Below are positions 1 to 10,218 of a stretch of 64,000 bases of DNA, in pieces. The notes under the pieces are model-generated. The model saw nothing but the letters and a program-made list of their open reading frames with translations, was not told where the DNA came from and ran no database searches. This DNA comes from Cladophialophora immunda (taxonomy: Eukaryota; Ascomycota; Eurotiomycetes; Chaetothyriales; Herpotrichiellaceae): positions 2,502,485-2,566,484 of the forward strand of contig NW_015622542.1 of assembly GCF_000835495.1 (NCBI RefSeq). The letters are read 5' to 3'. The translations under genes were made by a program, and so were the position numbers. The first letter of the stretch is position 1. The number at the start of each line of letters is the position of its first letter.

Positions 1-1
1 G

Positions 2-688
2 TGGTCCAACGAGCTCCTCCGCAACCACGCGACTGTGTGGGGAGCGATCGGGATGTTTGGGGAGACGAAGGAGGAGCGAATCAAGGCCAACCAGGAACTG
101 TCGGAGGCTTCAGAGGCCGGCAAGGTCCGGCGACAGCAACTCTTTGATGCTCTCGAACGACACCGCGGCGAAGGCGACAGCGTGGGCATGATGATGAACC
201 AGTGGTACACATCCAGCGCCGTCTATATTGCGGACGAGGAGGGTCCTCAAGCCCCCTTCGCCGGCGACTACCTCACCCAGGCCCGCGTCAGTACCTACCC
301 AGGAAACCGGCTTCCGCACGCATGGCTCAGCAAGGACGTGCCCAGCAAGGAGATTTCCACCCTCGACCTGGCCGGGAAGAGTGCCTTTGCGCTGTTTACC
401 GGGCACGGCGGGGGCGCGTGGAAAGCCGCAGCCCAGGCCGTGGGAGACAAGCTGGGGATCCCCGTCAACGCGTTCGCCATCGGCTTTGGCCTCGACTACG
501 CTGACAAATACCGCGACTGGACCAAGAGGAGGGAGGTCGAGGAGGACGGGTGCGTGCTCGTGCGACCTGACCGGTACGTTGCGTGGCGGGCCAAGCGGGG
601 GTTGTCGACGACGACGGCGGCGGCGGCGGTGGCCACATCGTGCGAAGAAAAGCTCGAGCAAGTCTTGAGATCGATCTTGTCGCTCTAA
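2..688 (+). CDS. FAD-dependent aromatic monooxygenase, C-terminal part (5' truncated by window)
   Basis: The reading frame is open from the left edge (base 2) to a TAA at 686-688, giving the last 228 residues; the FAD-binding N-terminal half lies outside the window. The visible part matches the C-terminal thioredoxin-like region of the phenol 2-monooxygenase / chlorophenol hydroxylase (TfdB-like) family of class A flavoprotein hydroxylases. Markers are the RLPHAWL segment, the STLDL-AGK strand, FTGHGGGAW, and the closing GCVLVRPDRYVAWRA block, which is close to the family consensus. Such enzymes hydroxylate phenolic rings using NAD(P)H and O2, and in fungi they occur in phenol catabolism and in secondary metabolism. 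The substrate cannot be told from this fragment. The Thr/Ala-rich tail after the last conserved block looks lineage-specific. The family assignment is solid; any specific substrate would be speculation. Confidence 0.82.
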   Translation, partial: WSNELLRNHATVWGAIGMFGETKEERIKANQELSEASEAGKVRRQQLFDALERHRGEGDSVGMMMNQWYTSSAVYIADEEGPQAPFAGDYLTQARVSTYPGNRLPHAWLSKDVPSKEISTLDLAGKSAFALFTGHGGGAWKAAAQAVGDKLGIPVNAFAIGFGLDYADKYRDWTKRREVEEDGCVLVRPDRYVAWRAKRGLSTTTAAAAVATSCEEKLEQVLRSILSL

Positions 689-2172
689 GGAGTTTGGAGT
701 CCCGAGTTTCAGGACGAGGTATGCTTCAGCCGTCGGGTGATGAGCACCCGGCCATGCAGGTAAGGGGGAAAGATGTGTGAAAGACGTATGGGAAATCTAG
801 GTATTGGAGCAATAGTATATCTTGATAGGGATCCTAAGCAAAAATCTTTCCATATCCCCGAGGTAATGGGTGCTGTCATATCTCATGTCTTACCAGGCCG
901 TAAAGTCACATCCACGCCTGAGTATTTGCTCATTCACGCCCACATCCCCAAGCTCTTGCTTGTTCCATGCCTGGCAGGCTCGCTGGTCACCCGTGGGGCT
1001 GAAGGGCATTCCTGCACAGCGACTCAAGTTGCCATTCTCTTTCCTCCGTTAGTCTGCTCAAGGATGAAACTTTCTTCCCAGGCGAATGCTGGGCTTCGGG
1101 CAGAGTGAGACAACACGCGGGATGGTGCGCTGATGGTGGTGTGCGGGAGAGAGAGCCACAGGCACCAGATGCTTGGGTCTCTCCTTAGAAGCAAAGCTTA
1201 CTGACTTCACGCGGGACGGCGAAGAGAGTCAAGGACGAGTGTGTCAAGGTCCAGGCTGAATACCTACGACAAGGCATCATCTACATGGTCCTCTTCACGG
1301 TGCATCCCTACATAACTAGACTTCGACTCCATCCTCTGCTGGCGGGTCCCTGCATTTCCATCTCGACCTCCTCCACCTCCACTTGCATCTCCATCTCCAT
1401 CTCGACCCCTGTCGATTGCGCCTTGCTCCTTCAGAGTCAATGACATCAAGACTTTGGTACCGACACCAACCACCGAACCGTCCGCGACGGATCAGGTAGC
1501 TCGTCAAGCTTTCACCATGGAAGCAAATCGTGGCTCCTGGCGCTGCCTCGGAACTGACCATCACGATTCTGTATACGTCTCGTATCTCAGTGAAGGAGGA
1601 GTGTCTCTTTTATTTCAGACTGACACCGCCCAGACGTCGGTCGGCTTGATGCAGCGTTGCGCTTCTGTCGGCTATCCGTCAGATGCCATGCTGAATCTTC
1701 CAGGTTCAAGACAGACATCGTCTGGGGAAATAGGCTCACTCGTACCGCAGCGAATGAACCCCCCCCCTTCACCCTTCCGAGGTGGTGAGGTCACCACTGA
1801 TTCGGCCTGATTCGGTCCCTGGTGGAATTATCGACAAGTGCATCTTCTGTCGACCAATCTCGTTGTCGTCTCCCACACTGTCAACTGTCCGCTACCGGGA
1901 CAGTTAGCATCTAGACCTGCATGTTGCCTCGTATACACTTTTCACCTGCCAGAAGGGGAACTCTTGCATCCTAAGTCCTAGAACTCCTAGGTAAGGCGTC
2001 CTTCCTCTCCAGCGTCCATTGCCTACCTATAAATGCTTGAAGAGGGCCATCGGTGAGAGAGACTTCTTTTTGTTCGTGGTCGGCCCATCCTGCAGACCGG
2101 TGTTCGCCAGCCAGCTCCCTCCCGTCAGTAAGATTCTCTCAGATAGTCACTCGCTTATCATCTCTTGCAACC
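689..2172. other. Intergenic, no supported gene
   Basis: Only short overlapping frames without conserved motifs or convincing splice signals. A C-rich run lies near 1760-1770. The last 150 bases before 2173 are pyrimidine-rich and probably form the 5' leader of the next gene. Confidence 0.55.
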
Positions 2173-2776
2173 ATGAAGCTCCTCCTTTTGACTCCTTTAT
2201 CGCTCGTGGTCGGTGTCATGGCAGTCGCCACCCCCAAACGTGACAGCAGCTGGCAAGACTGTCTTTCGCAGTCTGAAGCCGAGTCGATTGTCAACCAGTA
2301 CATCACCATTCTTGAACATACCGACGTGGCCGCAGCCAATGCAACCGCACAAAGCCTTCTCGATGAAAACTACACCGAGACCAGCGACTCGATCTTGTCG
2401 CTTGAAGGACAGCCCGTAAGTCCATAGGTATTTGTCGGCTTGGGGAGGCAGCCCAATAACCATTCTGTCCAAACAGCTCGGAACCGCAACCTTTGTCGGC
2501 AAGGACGTGTACATCAACGGAGTGCTCAATTCGCCGGGTTTGAACGGTATTACCACCCTCGAGATCCTGGTCGCCGGCTGCACCAAGGTCCTCTGGTATT
2601 GGAACTTCTTGGGTGTTGGGAGCGGTCAGTATGAGGTCAAGGGCTTCAATCTATTCACCATCACGCCGTCGCTGCAGATTGGCCAGGCCAATCTAGAGTT
2701 CAATTCTATCGCTTGGGGTCTCGACACAGGGTATCAGGTCATCTTTCCACCAAGTACAACTCCCACCCGCAAGTGA
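2173..2776 (+). CDS. Secreted NTF2-like domain protein
   Basis: Two exons, 2173-2415 and 2477-2776, joined across a 61-nt intron (GTAAGT...CAG), give 180 residues. Residues 1-20 form a clear signal peptide (MKLLLL followed by a hydrophobic stretch to AVA), followed by a KR dibasic site that a Kex2-type protease could cut. The mature part begins with a Cys-containing segment (DCLSQSEAESIVNQY) and contains the NTF2/SnoaL-type cone-fold pattern of fungal secreted proteins (LGTATFVGK, PGLNGITTLEI, YEVKGFNLF). Small proteins with this fold bind or transform hydrophobic ligands, but no catalytic residues can be assigned here. I recognise the family as common in ascomycete secretomes and mostly uncharacterised. 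The exon junction falls between codons and restores a continuous conserved domain, which supports the model. Confidence 0.85.
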
Positions 2777-3348
2777 ATGAGATCAGGGGATCGATGGAGG
2801 GTGAATCGATTGGACAGATCCGGTTCCTGCGGCAAATAGTCAGATCCTGAAGTAGAACCATTAATCAATCTGTCCTTTCACCATTGGCACTGTCTTGACC
2901 CAAGCGACTGCGGAGCGAGAATTGCTGGTAAATCGAAACGTGGAGGAAAATGGTAAAGCTAATCGCAGTGTGCAGTGGGGAGAAATCGTAAATAATGGGT
3001 GAGCGCCCCTGACCAGTCACAACCTCCGCACCCGCCAGGTCCATAGTTCATCCATCGTTCAAAACTTTGACTGGCCATCCCCGTTCGCGAGCTCCCTCAT
3101 CCCTTACTTAAACAAGCAAAAGGCCCCCTTAGCGATTACCTACATACCCTAGCTACCGAGCCACGAGCCCTCGCGCCCGCCGTTAGATCTCGGAAAGAGT
3201 CCACCAAGACGCGCTTGCGCACATCCAGCCTCACCCTCTGGTTGCGCCCGTTGACCACGATCCTATTACCAAATCTCTGTCAAATCTTTGCTCTGCCACC
3301 CGTCCTGTCCTGGAAGGAGCCCACCAGCTGCAGACACGAGAGCAGATC
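2777..3348. other. Intergenic / 5' leader
   Basis: No coding frame with support. The stretch from about 3050 is pyrimidine-rich and probably includes the promoter and leader of the gene starting at 3349. Confidence 0.55.
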
Positions 3349-5736
3349 ATGACAAAGAAGAAGCGTAAGCCCGCCTCTTCTTCTGCGCAGTCCACGAATC
3401 TATCCACCACTGAAGGCGACTCCGCACTTGGCCCAGCGAAACAAGAGACACCGAGTCCAGGTCGAATACCGCCTCCAAGTTCACTGAAACTCGTGCACGG
3501 TGGAGGACAGCGCATCCCAGACTTGACGGTGCCGTCCGCTTTAATCATCTGTCGCAACAAGTAATTGGGATCTTTTCCACCAATATGAGGCGCTCCTCTC
3601 GATTGGACGCCTCTGCGTGGCCTGCGCTAACCATGACACAGACACTGGAAACATATATCTTGCTATCACGGACCATGGCTTAGTGCTCCGACCGAAGTCC
3701 TCGAGAGCCTTGCTTATACCAATTACTCCTCTCCCCGTCCTCTACCAGTCCACCCTGCCGTGCTCTTCGACCTAGCCAAGATCAGAAGACTGGTCGATGA
3801 GGCAACCGGTCTCGCTGTCCGTGCTGCAAATGGCACCAGCACCTCGGCCATGCAATCCCCGTTGAACAAGAGCATGTATTATGGAAACGATGCAGAGATG
3901 CTAGGGCTATCATCCCCGAAAGGGATTGGCTACACGAAGTTAAGTCGTGAGCGGAAACACCGAATGCGGGATCAAGCATGTCAGAAGTTATACCAAGCTT
4001 ATTCCTTGGACGAAATCGCCGCAAGCGTTGTTATGATGCAGTCGGCGTCAGCCCTGGAAGATGTTGCAAAACTCGTCCTGGAGCGCGAGGATCACAATCC
4101 ATATGCTCAATATGTTCACTTCTTCCACGAAAAGATCCCGTGCATGGCCATGGCTGAACACACTTCACTGGAACCTTTGAACGATGTGATCGATCAAAAG
4201 CCCACGGAATCGTCGCCATATAGGACGAGGGCAGTCACTCGTATGTTCAAGGACGACTTCGAAGGCGTGGTGCGAGACTGCACGGATGGTCTTGCTGTGC
4301 ACAAGCTATACCACTCACAACACCAGAAAGACCCACAAGACCTGGTTTTACCAAATGATACTGCAGCGCTCGGCCGGGAATTTCAGACAAAGGGTCGCGT
4401 AGCTGACAAGGATCAACCTAGCAGCATGGAGCCCCAGCTGTTATGCCTTCGAGCCGCAGCAAATCTAACACTTGCGTGTGAGAATCTCAGACCAGCTTTG
4501 CACGGACTTCCCAAACGTGGCACTCATCAGGCAGATGATGATATGAATGCCCCAGCAATGGACAGAGGGGAGAAGGACAACAGACAACGTGTAGAAGCAC
4601 GGAAATTGGTCCGAACCTACGCCAAAAGGGCGCTTCGTGATTACCTCTCGTATCTATCACACCTCGAGTACACGCCAGGACTTCCCTTCGAGTATGTGGC
4701 ACAATTCGTTGCCAAAGTGAATTGTTCACCGCCTGCACGTCGTTCCCGCGGAGAGAGATCGCCTGATACCGACTCCCACGCACGCGCCGGAATGTCGCAA
4801 GCCTTGGTGAAGGACGAAAGCGTGAAGGATCGCCTGGATGCCTTAGGAAATCTATCGTTGCCCGAACCACCGATTTATAAGGTGAACGAGTTGTTTGCGG
4901 CTGTACCGCCTGCAGATGTGCCGCCTTACGCTCACGAGCGACAAAAGGAGGTTGATCCAAATCATCCCATCTTCTCCTTACCAGATTTCGCTGAAGCAGT
5001 CAGCTACCATCCGCTCCTGATAGAAGTCCTCCACTCTCTGCTTCTTTGTCACTGTATCCTTCAAACATCGAGCAAGGAACTTCAGCGACATGCTTATATG
5101 GCTGCACGTGTCGCAAGTGTCGCTGACGGGTATCCCGCTTTCCTAGCACCTCGATCTCCGGCTCGGGCAGATTGGTTGGAGATTCTATTCCGCACAGACA
5201 ATTGGATTGGGCTGGCACAACCATGGAGGGATTTGTGTACACCCCTACGTTATGGCGCGTATCTCAAAAAGTCCGCACCCAAGGACGTGAAAGAAGCGGC
5301 CGCAGCAAAGAGGTTACGAATAAAGCACACACCACATATGCAAGCGTTGGCCGAGGACGGCTTGATGCGGGAAGAATCTTCCAAGGCGGAGCACAAAGGC
5401 GAAGAGCAGACGAAGAAGCAGCACAACCGCATAAACCCTTTGGGTTCCGAGTCAGAGCGCAGCTACGATGGAAGACATGAAAGTCCCTCCAAGATACCAG
5501 AGCATTGGCCTCCGGAGGACGAACGGCCCCAAGGCAGCACCGAACGGGCGGACGCTATCGTGCAGTGGATCTTCCACGCACCTCCTCTTAGCTCAACTGA
5601 TGGGGCCGGTCGGTCGAAAAAGAAGTCTGGAGCCATAGGGAAATTGAGAAAGATGGGCAGCACTGCTTCGAGTCTACGAGAGACTGAAATGACGGCAACG
5701 GAACAGAGCGTCGAGAGCTTGGCCCTGGTGGATTGA
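3349..5736 (+). CDS. Conserved fungal protein of unknown function, TPR-like helical repeats
   Basis: Exon 1 (3349-3560) and exon 2 (3642-5736) join across an 81-nt intron with a CTAAC branch site and ACAG acceptor, giving 768 residues. The junction produces the peptide RNKHWKHISCYHGPWL, which reads as one continuous conserved block and fixes the splice sites. The N-terminus is a short basic tail (MTKKKRKP). The middle contains helical segments that look like degenerate TPR repeats (around YRTRAVTRMFKDDFEG and the Ala/Leu-rich segments following it). The C-terminal 170 residues are charged and low-complexity with several basic patches. I recognise the block as typical of Pezizomycotina proteins with uninformative names, but I know of no established function. 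Nothing catalytic is visible. It may be a scaffold or nuclear adaptor; that is inference only. Confidence 0.82.
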
Positions 5737-6178
5737 ACAGGCTCTCAGTGCCTGCGCGCAATCAACAGTTGGCGGCATCATGTTCGACAGTCGAGCATTC
5801 TGCTCCTCTTTTTGTGACAACACCCTACAAAATGGCTAGGACCTGGTAAAAAGGATATGTATTATCTAGTTGCCTAAATACAAGGCATATCGAAAGGCAC
5901 GTCCAGCTCGACTGCTGAGTTCTCACTCCAGTGCTGAGATTTGGGTGATGCAGACAGACCAATGGCGTTGATTGGAAAATATCCCCCGACCTGGGTATGT
6001 CCAACGACGTCAACGACCAGGAACTTGATATTCCTCGATAAGTTTCTTCCGCACCTCGTTTCCATCTGTAGAGCATAGAGTCTTCTGGGTCTCTGTTTTT
6101 GCATGCCTTGATTCTTTCGTCTCTCTCAAATCCCCTCCTCCTTGCGTCCCCACCACCAGAGCGAGAACGATCCCCCTT
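5737..6178. other. Intergenic
   Basis: Terminator region of the upstream gene and promoter of the ATPase gene. No coding signal seen. Confidence 0.5.
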
Positions 6179-8842
6179 ATGCCTGCAACCCCTCCACATT
6201 TATGTCTCAGCATCACCAACCCTTTGATCCTCTATCGCACTCTGGTCGCAACCAAGAAGATCAAGCCGGATCCGGCGCAGCATCGCCTTGCGCTCCAGCT
6301 TCAGAAGCTGTATTTCCGCCTGAAGGACTACGCTCCGGAAATCGAGTACCGGTATCGGCTGGAGAAGATTGGGCGGCGTGTGCCGACGGGGAGGAGCTCG
6401 ACGGTATCACCCACTGAGACACAGCACCGGGGACGAGATGGCGCCCAGCAGAGGAGACGAACGTCCGAGAAGGATGGCGACCGCGACCGCGACGACGATG
6501 AGGACGGTAATGAAGGCGGAACCCGCTGGGCGAAGGGGAGGATATTCTCTTCCCTCTTGTCGCTCAGGTCACTCCCTTCCACCACGCTGGCGTTGACCCC
6601 GACCACCCCGCTTCACCACTCGGCACTATCCATAGATTCCCCAATGGGCATGCTCCTGTACGGCGAGGTCGGCCGGGGCAAATCCATGCTCCTCGATCTG
6701 CTCTACGAGGCCCTCCCATCGAGGAAGAAGCGCCGCTGGCACTTCAACACGTTCATGCTCGACATGTTCCGGCGCATTGAACTGGCGCGGATCGAGCGAC
6801 TCGAGGCCCTCCGACCCTCTTCGACATCGTCGACAACGACGAAAGGCCTCTTCGGGCCCGCCGCCGTCTCGGACCACGAACACGTCATCCTCAGCCTGGC
6901 CAAGGACACGGTCAGCGACTCGCCGATCCTGTTCCTGGACGAGTTCCAGATGCCGGACCGCGCGGCCTCGAAGCTGATCAACGGCTTCTTCACCGCCTTC
7001 TTCCACCTCGGCGGCGTCCTGGTCGCCAGCTCGAACCGCATGCCCGAGGAGCTGAGCAAGGCCGCGGGCATCGAGTTTGGAGACCTGCGCGGGACCAATG
7101 CCTCTGCGGGTGGTGTAGCCGGAGGATTCTTCGGGCTGGGATGGGGTATGAGTCGAGAGAGCGCAGGGGAGAGGGCCGCTAAGACGGATTTTGGCCTGTT
7201 CCTGGAGGTGCTGCGGGCGAGGTGTGAGGTCTGGGAGATGGAGGGAGAGAAGGACTATAGGAGGGAAGGGGATGATGATGATCTAGCCGTGGGCGAGGCT
7301 GCTCTGGGCTCGGAAGTTCATGAGGACGGAGGCGAGGTCGTGGTCGAAGACGCAAGCAACGCAAATCCTTCCGTCGCCGCCAGCGAGAGCACCTCTATTT
7401 CAAGCGTCAACGCCCTGACAGAGCCCACGACCTTGTCGTCCGACACACCGCCACACTATCACATCGATCTGCCTTCCACCTCGCCGTCTGAGGCATCCTT
7501 CGAAAAGGACCTCCACCTCCTCAACCCTTCTTCAGCGTGGAACCCCATCACACTCACCGTCTACGGTCGTCGCCTCGAGCTGCCCTGCACTCGCGATGGA
7601 GTCCTCAAATCCACCTTCCCGGCCCTCTGTGCCACGTACCTGGGTCCGGCCGACTACGTCTCTCTCTGCTCCGCGTTCCACACGATCATCCTCACCGACG
7701 TCCCCGTGCTGACGCTAGCGCAAAAGAACGAAGCGCGCCGATTCATCACGCTGCTCGACGCGCTGTACGAAGCCAGATGCCGGCTGTTGATCCAGGCGGC
7801 CGCCCCGCCGGACAAGCTGTTCTTCCCGGAGACCAGGATCAGAAGAGCAGGGAGGGCGACGGCCGCCGCGACTCACGGCGAAGAAGGGTTCGACAGCAGC
7901 GAGTCCATCACGTCCGAGTCCTTCTCCGAGATGTACCAGGACTCGACGGCGCCCTTCCGGCCCAACATCTCGTCGTACACCGCGGCCAACACGCACGCTG
8001 CCACGCCGTTTTTTCCGCCCCCGTCGTTCACGCCGTCCCTGCACAACCCCAGCGCCCGGACGGTCCTCGCGGACGAGGACGCCGACTTCGGTCCCACGTA
8101 CGGCAACGGGAGGGGCCACGGGGTGTCGGACTCGGGCCCCTCGCGCTGGGACGTGGGGCCTCCGGGGCCGGACTTCACCAGCACCTCTGCGCTGACCGGC
8201 GAGGACGAGCGGTTCGCGTACAAGCGCGCGAGGAGCCGGCTGTGGGAGATGTGCGGGCGCAGATGGTGGGAGGAGCGGCTGCCCGTCACTCGGCGGGCGG
8301 ATGGTCATGACCATGACGACAACGGCAGAAATGACAAAATCTCCATTGATGCTGGAGGAGACGAGGACGCAGCGCCTGCGTGGTGGCGCCCCGTCCACCG
8401 AGCCGGCCGTTTCTGGGAACCCACCGTCGCCGCCGCTGCCGGCAGGTCGTCAAATGAGACGGCCTCTGCACAGCGATCGGCGGGAACAACAACTACAACA
8501 ACAACATCCTCCAAAAACCCCAACAGAGACCACTCCTCTACGCCGCCGTTCCGAAACCCGCCTGCGTCCTCGGCAGCGAGCACATCCGTCGACACAACCC
8601 AAGCGGGCCCTGTCGTCCGCACCGACCCCAAGTGCGACGCGATGTTCAGACACGACGCTTCGCCGTACCGCAGGCACGCGGACCCGCCGCCCAAGTTCGG
8701 ATGGCAGCATGCTTGGGGCATGGTGCGGTGGGGGAAGAAAGCCGGGGAATGGGGCAAGGGCGTCGAGGGGAAGAGGGCGCGAAAGCACGGTGACGATGAA
8801 GCCCCTGCTGCTGCTGCCCCTGCTGGGTCTCGTCAGAAATGA
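6179..8842 (+). CDS. AFG1-like P-loop ATPase with long low-complexity insertions
   Basis: Single-exon frame of 887 residues. The start is supported because the conserved AFG1 N-terminus (NPLILYRTLVATKKIKPDPAQ, then LQKLYFRLKDY) begins a few residues in. Walker A GEVGRGKS is at about residues 162-169 and Walker B ILFLDEF at about 250-256. The sensor-1 strand VLVASSNRMPEEL follows, and the family's C-terminal signature (YLGPADYVSL...ILTDVPVLTLAQKNEARRFITLLDALYEARCRLL) is present. AFG1/LACE1 proteins are AAA-type ATPases of the inner mitochondrial membrane acting in quality control of respiratory subunits. This copy has no obvious mitochondrial presequence. It is far longer than usual (about 450-650 residues): acidic and Ser/Pro/Gly-rich insertions sit between conserved blocks and a 240-residue low-complexity region near the end. 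The gene is very GC-rich at third positions. Function is by family; localisation is uncertain. Confidence 0.9.
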   Translation: MPATPPHLCLSITNPLILYRTLVATKKIKPDPAQHRLALQLQKLYFRLKDYAPEIEYRYRLEKIGRRVPTGRSSTVSPTETQHRGRDGAQQRRRTSEKDGDRDRDDDEDGNEGGTRWAKGRIFSSLLSLRSLPSTTLALTPTTPLHHSALSIDSPMGMLLYGEVGRGKSMLLDLLYEALPSRKKRRWHFNTFMLDMFRRIELARIERLEALRPSSTSSTTTKGLFGPAAVSDHEHVILSLAKDTVSDSPILFLDEFQMPDRAASKLINGFFTAFFHLGGVLVASSNRMPEELSKAAGIEFGDLRGTNASAGGVAGGFFGLGWGMSRESAGERAAKTDFGLFLEVLRARCEVWEMEGEKDYRREGDDDDLAVGEAALGSEVHEDGGEVVVEDASNANPSVAASESTSISSVNALTEPTTLSSDTPPHYHIDLPSTSPSEASFEKDLHLLNPSSAWNPITLTVYGRRLELPCTRDGVLKSTFPALCATYLGPADYVSLCSAFHTIILTDVPVLTLAQKNEARRFITLLDALYEARCRLLIQAAAPPDKLFFPETRIRRAGRATAAATHGEEGFDSSESITSESFSEMYQDSTAPFRPNISSYTAANTHAATPFFPPPSFTPSLHNPSARTVLADEDADFGPTYGNGRGHGVSDSGPSRWDVGPPGPDFTSTSALTGEDERFAYKRARSRLWEMCGRRWWEERLPVTRRADGHDHDDNGRNDKISIDAGGDEDAAPAWWRPVHRAGRFWEPTVAAAAGRSSNETASAQRSAGTTTTTTTSSKNPNRDHSSTPPFRNPPASSAASTSVDTTQAGPVVRTDPKCDAMFRHDASPYRRHADPPPKFGWQHAWGMVRWGKKAGEWGKGVEGKRARKHGDDEAPAAAAPAGSRQK

Positions 8843-9262
8843 GACGGAATGAATTTTTGGAAGAGGCGCAAAAGGTCGGTCGCCCAGCCAGCCAGCCAGC
8901 TAGCCGGACAAGTAAAGCAGGGCAAGGTAGAGCGTGGCAGCGGCTCATAAGTGGAAATCTACACGATAAGCCAGCCGTCTGCCAAAGATGCGCGAAAGTT
9001 TTGACTCTATGTCTGTCTGTGAAAGGAAGACAAATGTAGGAACGAAAGGGAAAGGGATTCTTCATCCCTACCGTCCAATCTTCAAGGCCCTTGATCCCAA
9101 ATCCTCCTGTATCGTCAAACCAGCCCACTTCCCACCCTAGCACCCATCCCTGTCGTCTTGTTTTCCCATTTCGTTTCTAGCTATAGACCCGAGCTGCTGG
9201 ATTCTGACCCACTGCCTCCATACAAAGGAAAGGAGAGGTAGTAGTCCACCGAATAGTTCAGC
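8843..9262. other. Intergenic between convergent genes
   Basis: 3' flanks of the ATPase and adenylyl-sulfate kinase genes. A short CCAG/CCAGC tandem run occurs near 8885-8905; nothing else seen. Confidence 0.5.
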
Positions 9263-10218
9263 CTATTCCTCGTCGTCAACGGCTGGCGGGGTGCTCAAAT
9301 ACCCCTTGTCCTCAAGGTACTTGATGATGATCTTGACGCTGTCCTCGACCGAGGTCTTGTCGCTTCGAATGTGCACCTCGGGTTTCAAGGGCTCTTCGTA
9401 CGGGGCCGTGACGCCGGTGAACTCGGGGATCTTGCCCTCGCGCGCCTTCTTGTACAGGCCCTTGGGGTCACGCTGTTCGGCCACCTCAACGGGGACATCG
9501 ATCCAGACTTCGACAAAGGGCACGCCCGGCTCGCCGCCGGGACGCTCGGCCTCGTGGAGCTTGCGGGCGAGGTCGCGGTCCGCGCGGTAGGGAGAGATGA
9601 AGCTGGTGATGGCGACGGTGCACGAGTCGGCGAAAAGTTTGGCGACTTCGGCGATGCGGCGGATGTTCTCCTCGCGGTCTTTCGGGGAGAAGCCCAGGTC
9701 CTTGTTGAGGCCGAAGCGGATGTTGTCACCATCCAGCCGATAGGCGTTCTTGGTGTAGGGTTTGCGGATGAGAGCTTGTTCGAGGGCAACGGCGATAGTG
9801 GACTTTCCAGAAGCGGAGAGGCCGGTGAGCCAGATCGTCAGGCCGGTTTGCTTGAGTAGCCCTGCCCGGATGGAAGGTGTCAGGGGCGTAGGGTGGTAGT
9901 GAATATTGCTATTCAAAGGTGTAAGTATTGTATCCAACATTTTATCTCTCTGTCTTCTCAGGGAAGGTGTGTGCGAATCTTTGTTGGGTCATCCAGAATT
10001 TCTCCTCCCCAGCAAATGGCGGGCAATACAAAGCAATAGGGGTATCAGGTCTTGAATTTGATGGGGAAAAGTATGGTTAGGATGACAATAATATACATAA
10101 CAAGGAAAAGTATCCCAAGAGACTCGGATTGCAGTACAAGACAAGGACACACAAGATGTCGTGCTATTATGTTGTGCGAACTGAACAGAACCCAAGGAGG
10201 AGGGACCTACGTTGCCAT
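9263..10218 (-). CDS. MET14: Adenylyl-sulfate (APS) kinase
   Basis: Phosphorylates adenosine 5'-phosphosulfate to PAPS in cytosolic sulfate assimilation. The P-loop GLSASGKS (residues 32-39), the [17 protein letters not shown] block, [10 protein letters not shown], and [13 protein letters not shown] with FTG-PYE are all present and typical. The long exon is 9263-9908. I place the true start in an 8-nt first exon at 10211-10218 (ATGGCAAC). It is followed by donor GTAGGT and joined across a 302-nt intron to acceptor TAG at 9911-9909. This gives MATNIHYHP, matching the usual fungal N-terminus MATNI. The total is 217 residues, a normal length. The alternative is an unspliced start at 9940 giving 225 residues beginning MLDTILTPL, which does not resemble the family. 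The enzyme call is near certain; the micro-exon is strong inference. Confidence 0.95.

Noticed and set aside
7537..8310. 257-codon frame within the AFG1-like gene (same strand, other frame)
   Set aside because: Overlaps the verified ATPase frame and has Arg/His-rich shadow composition.
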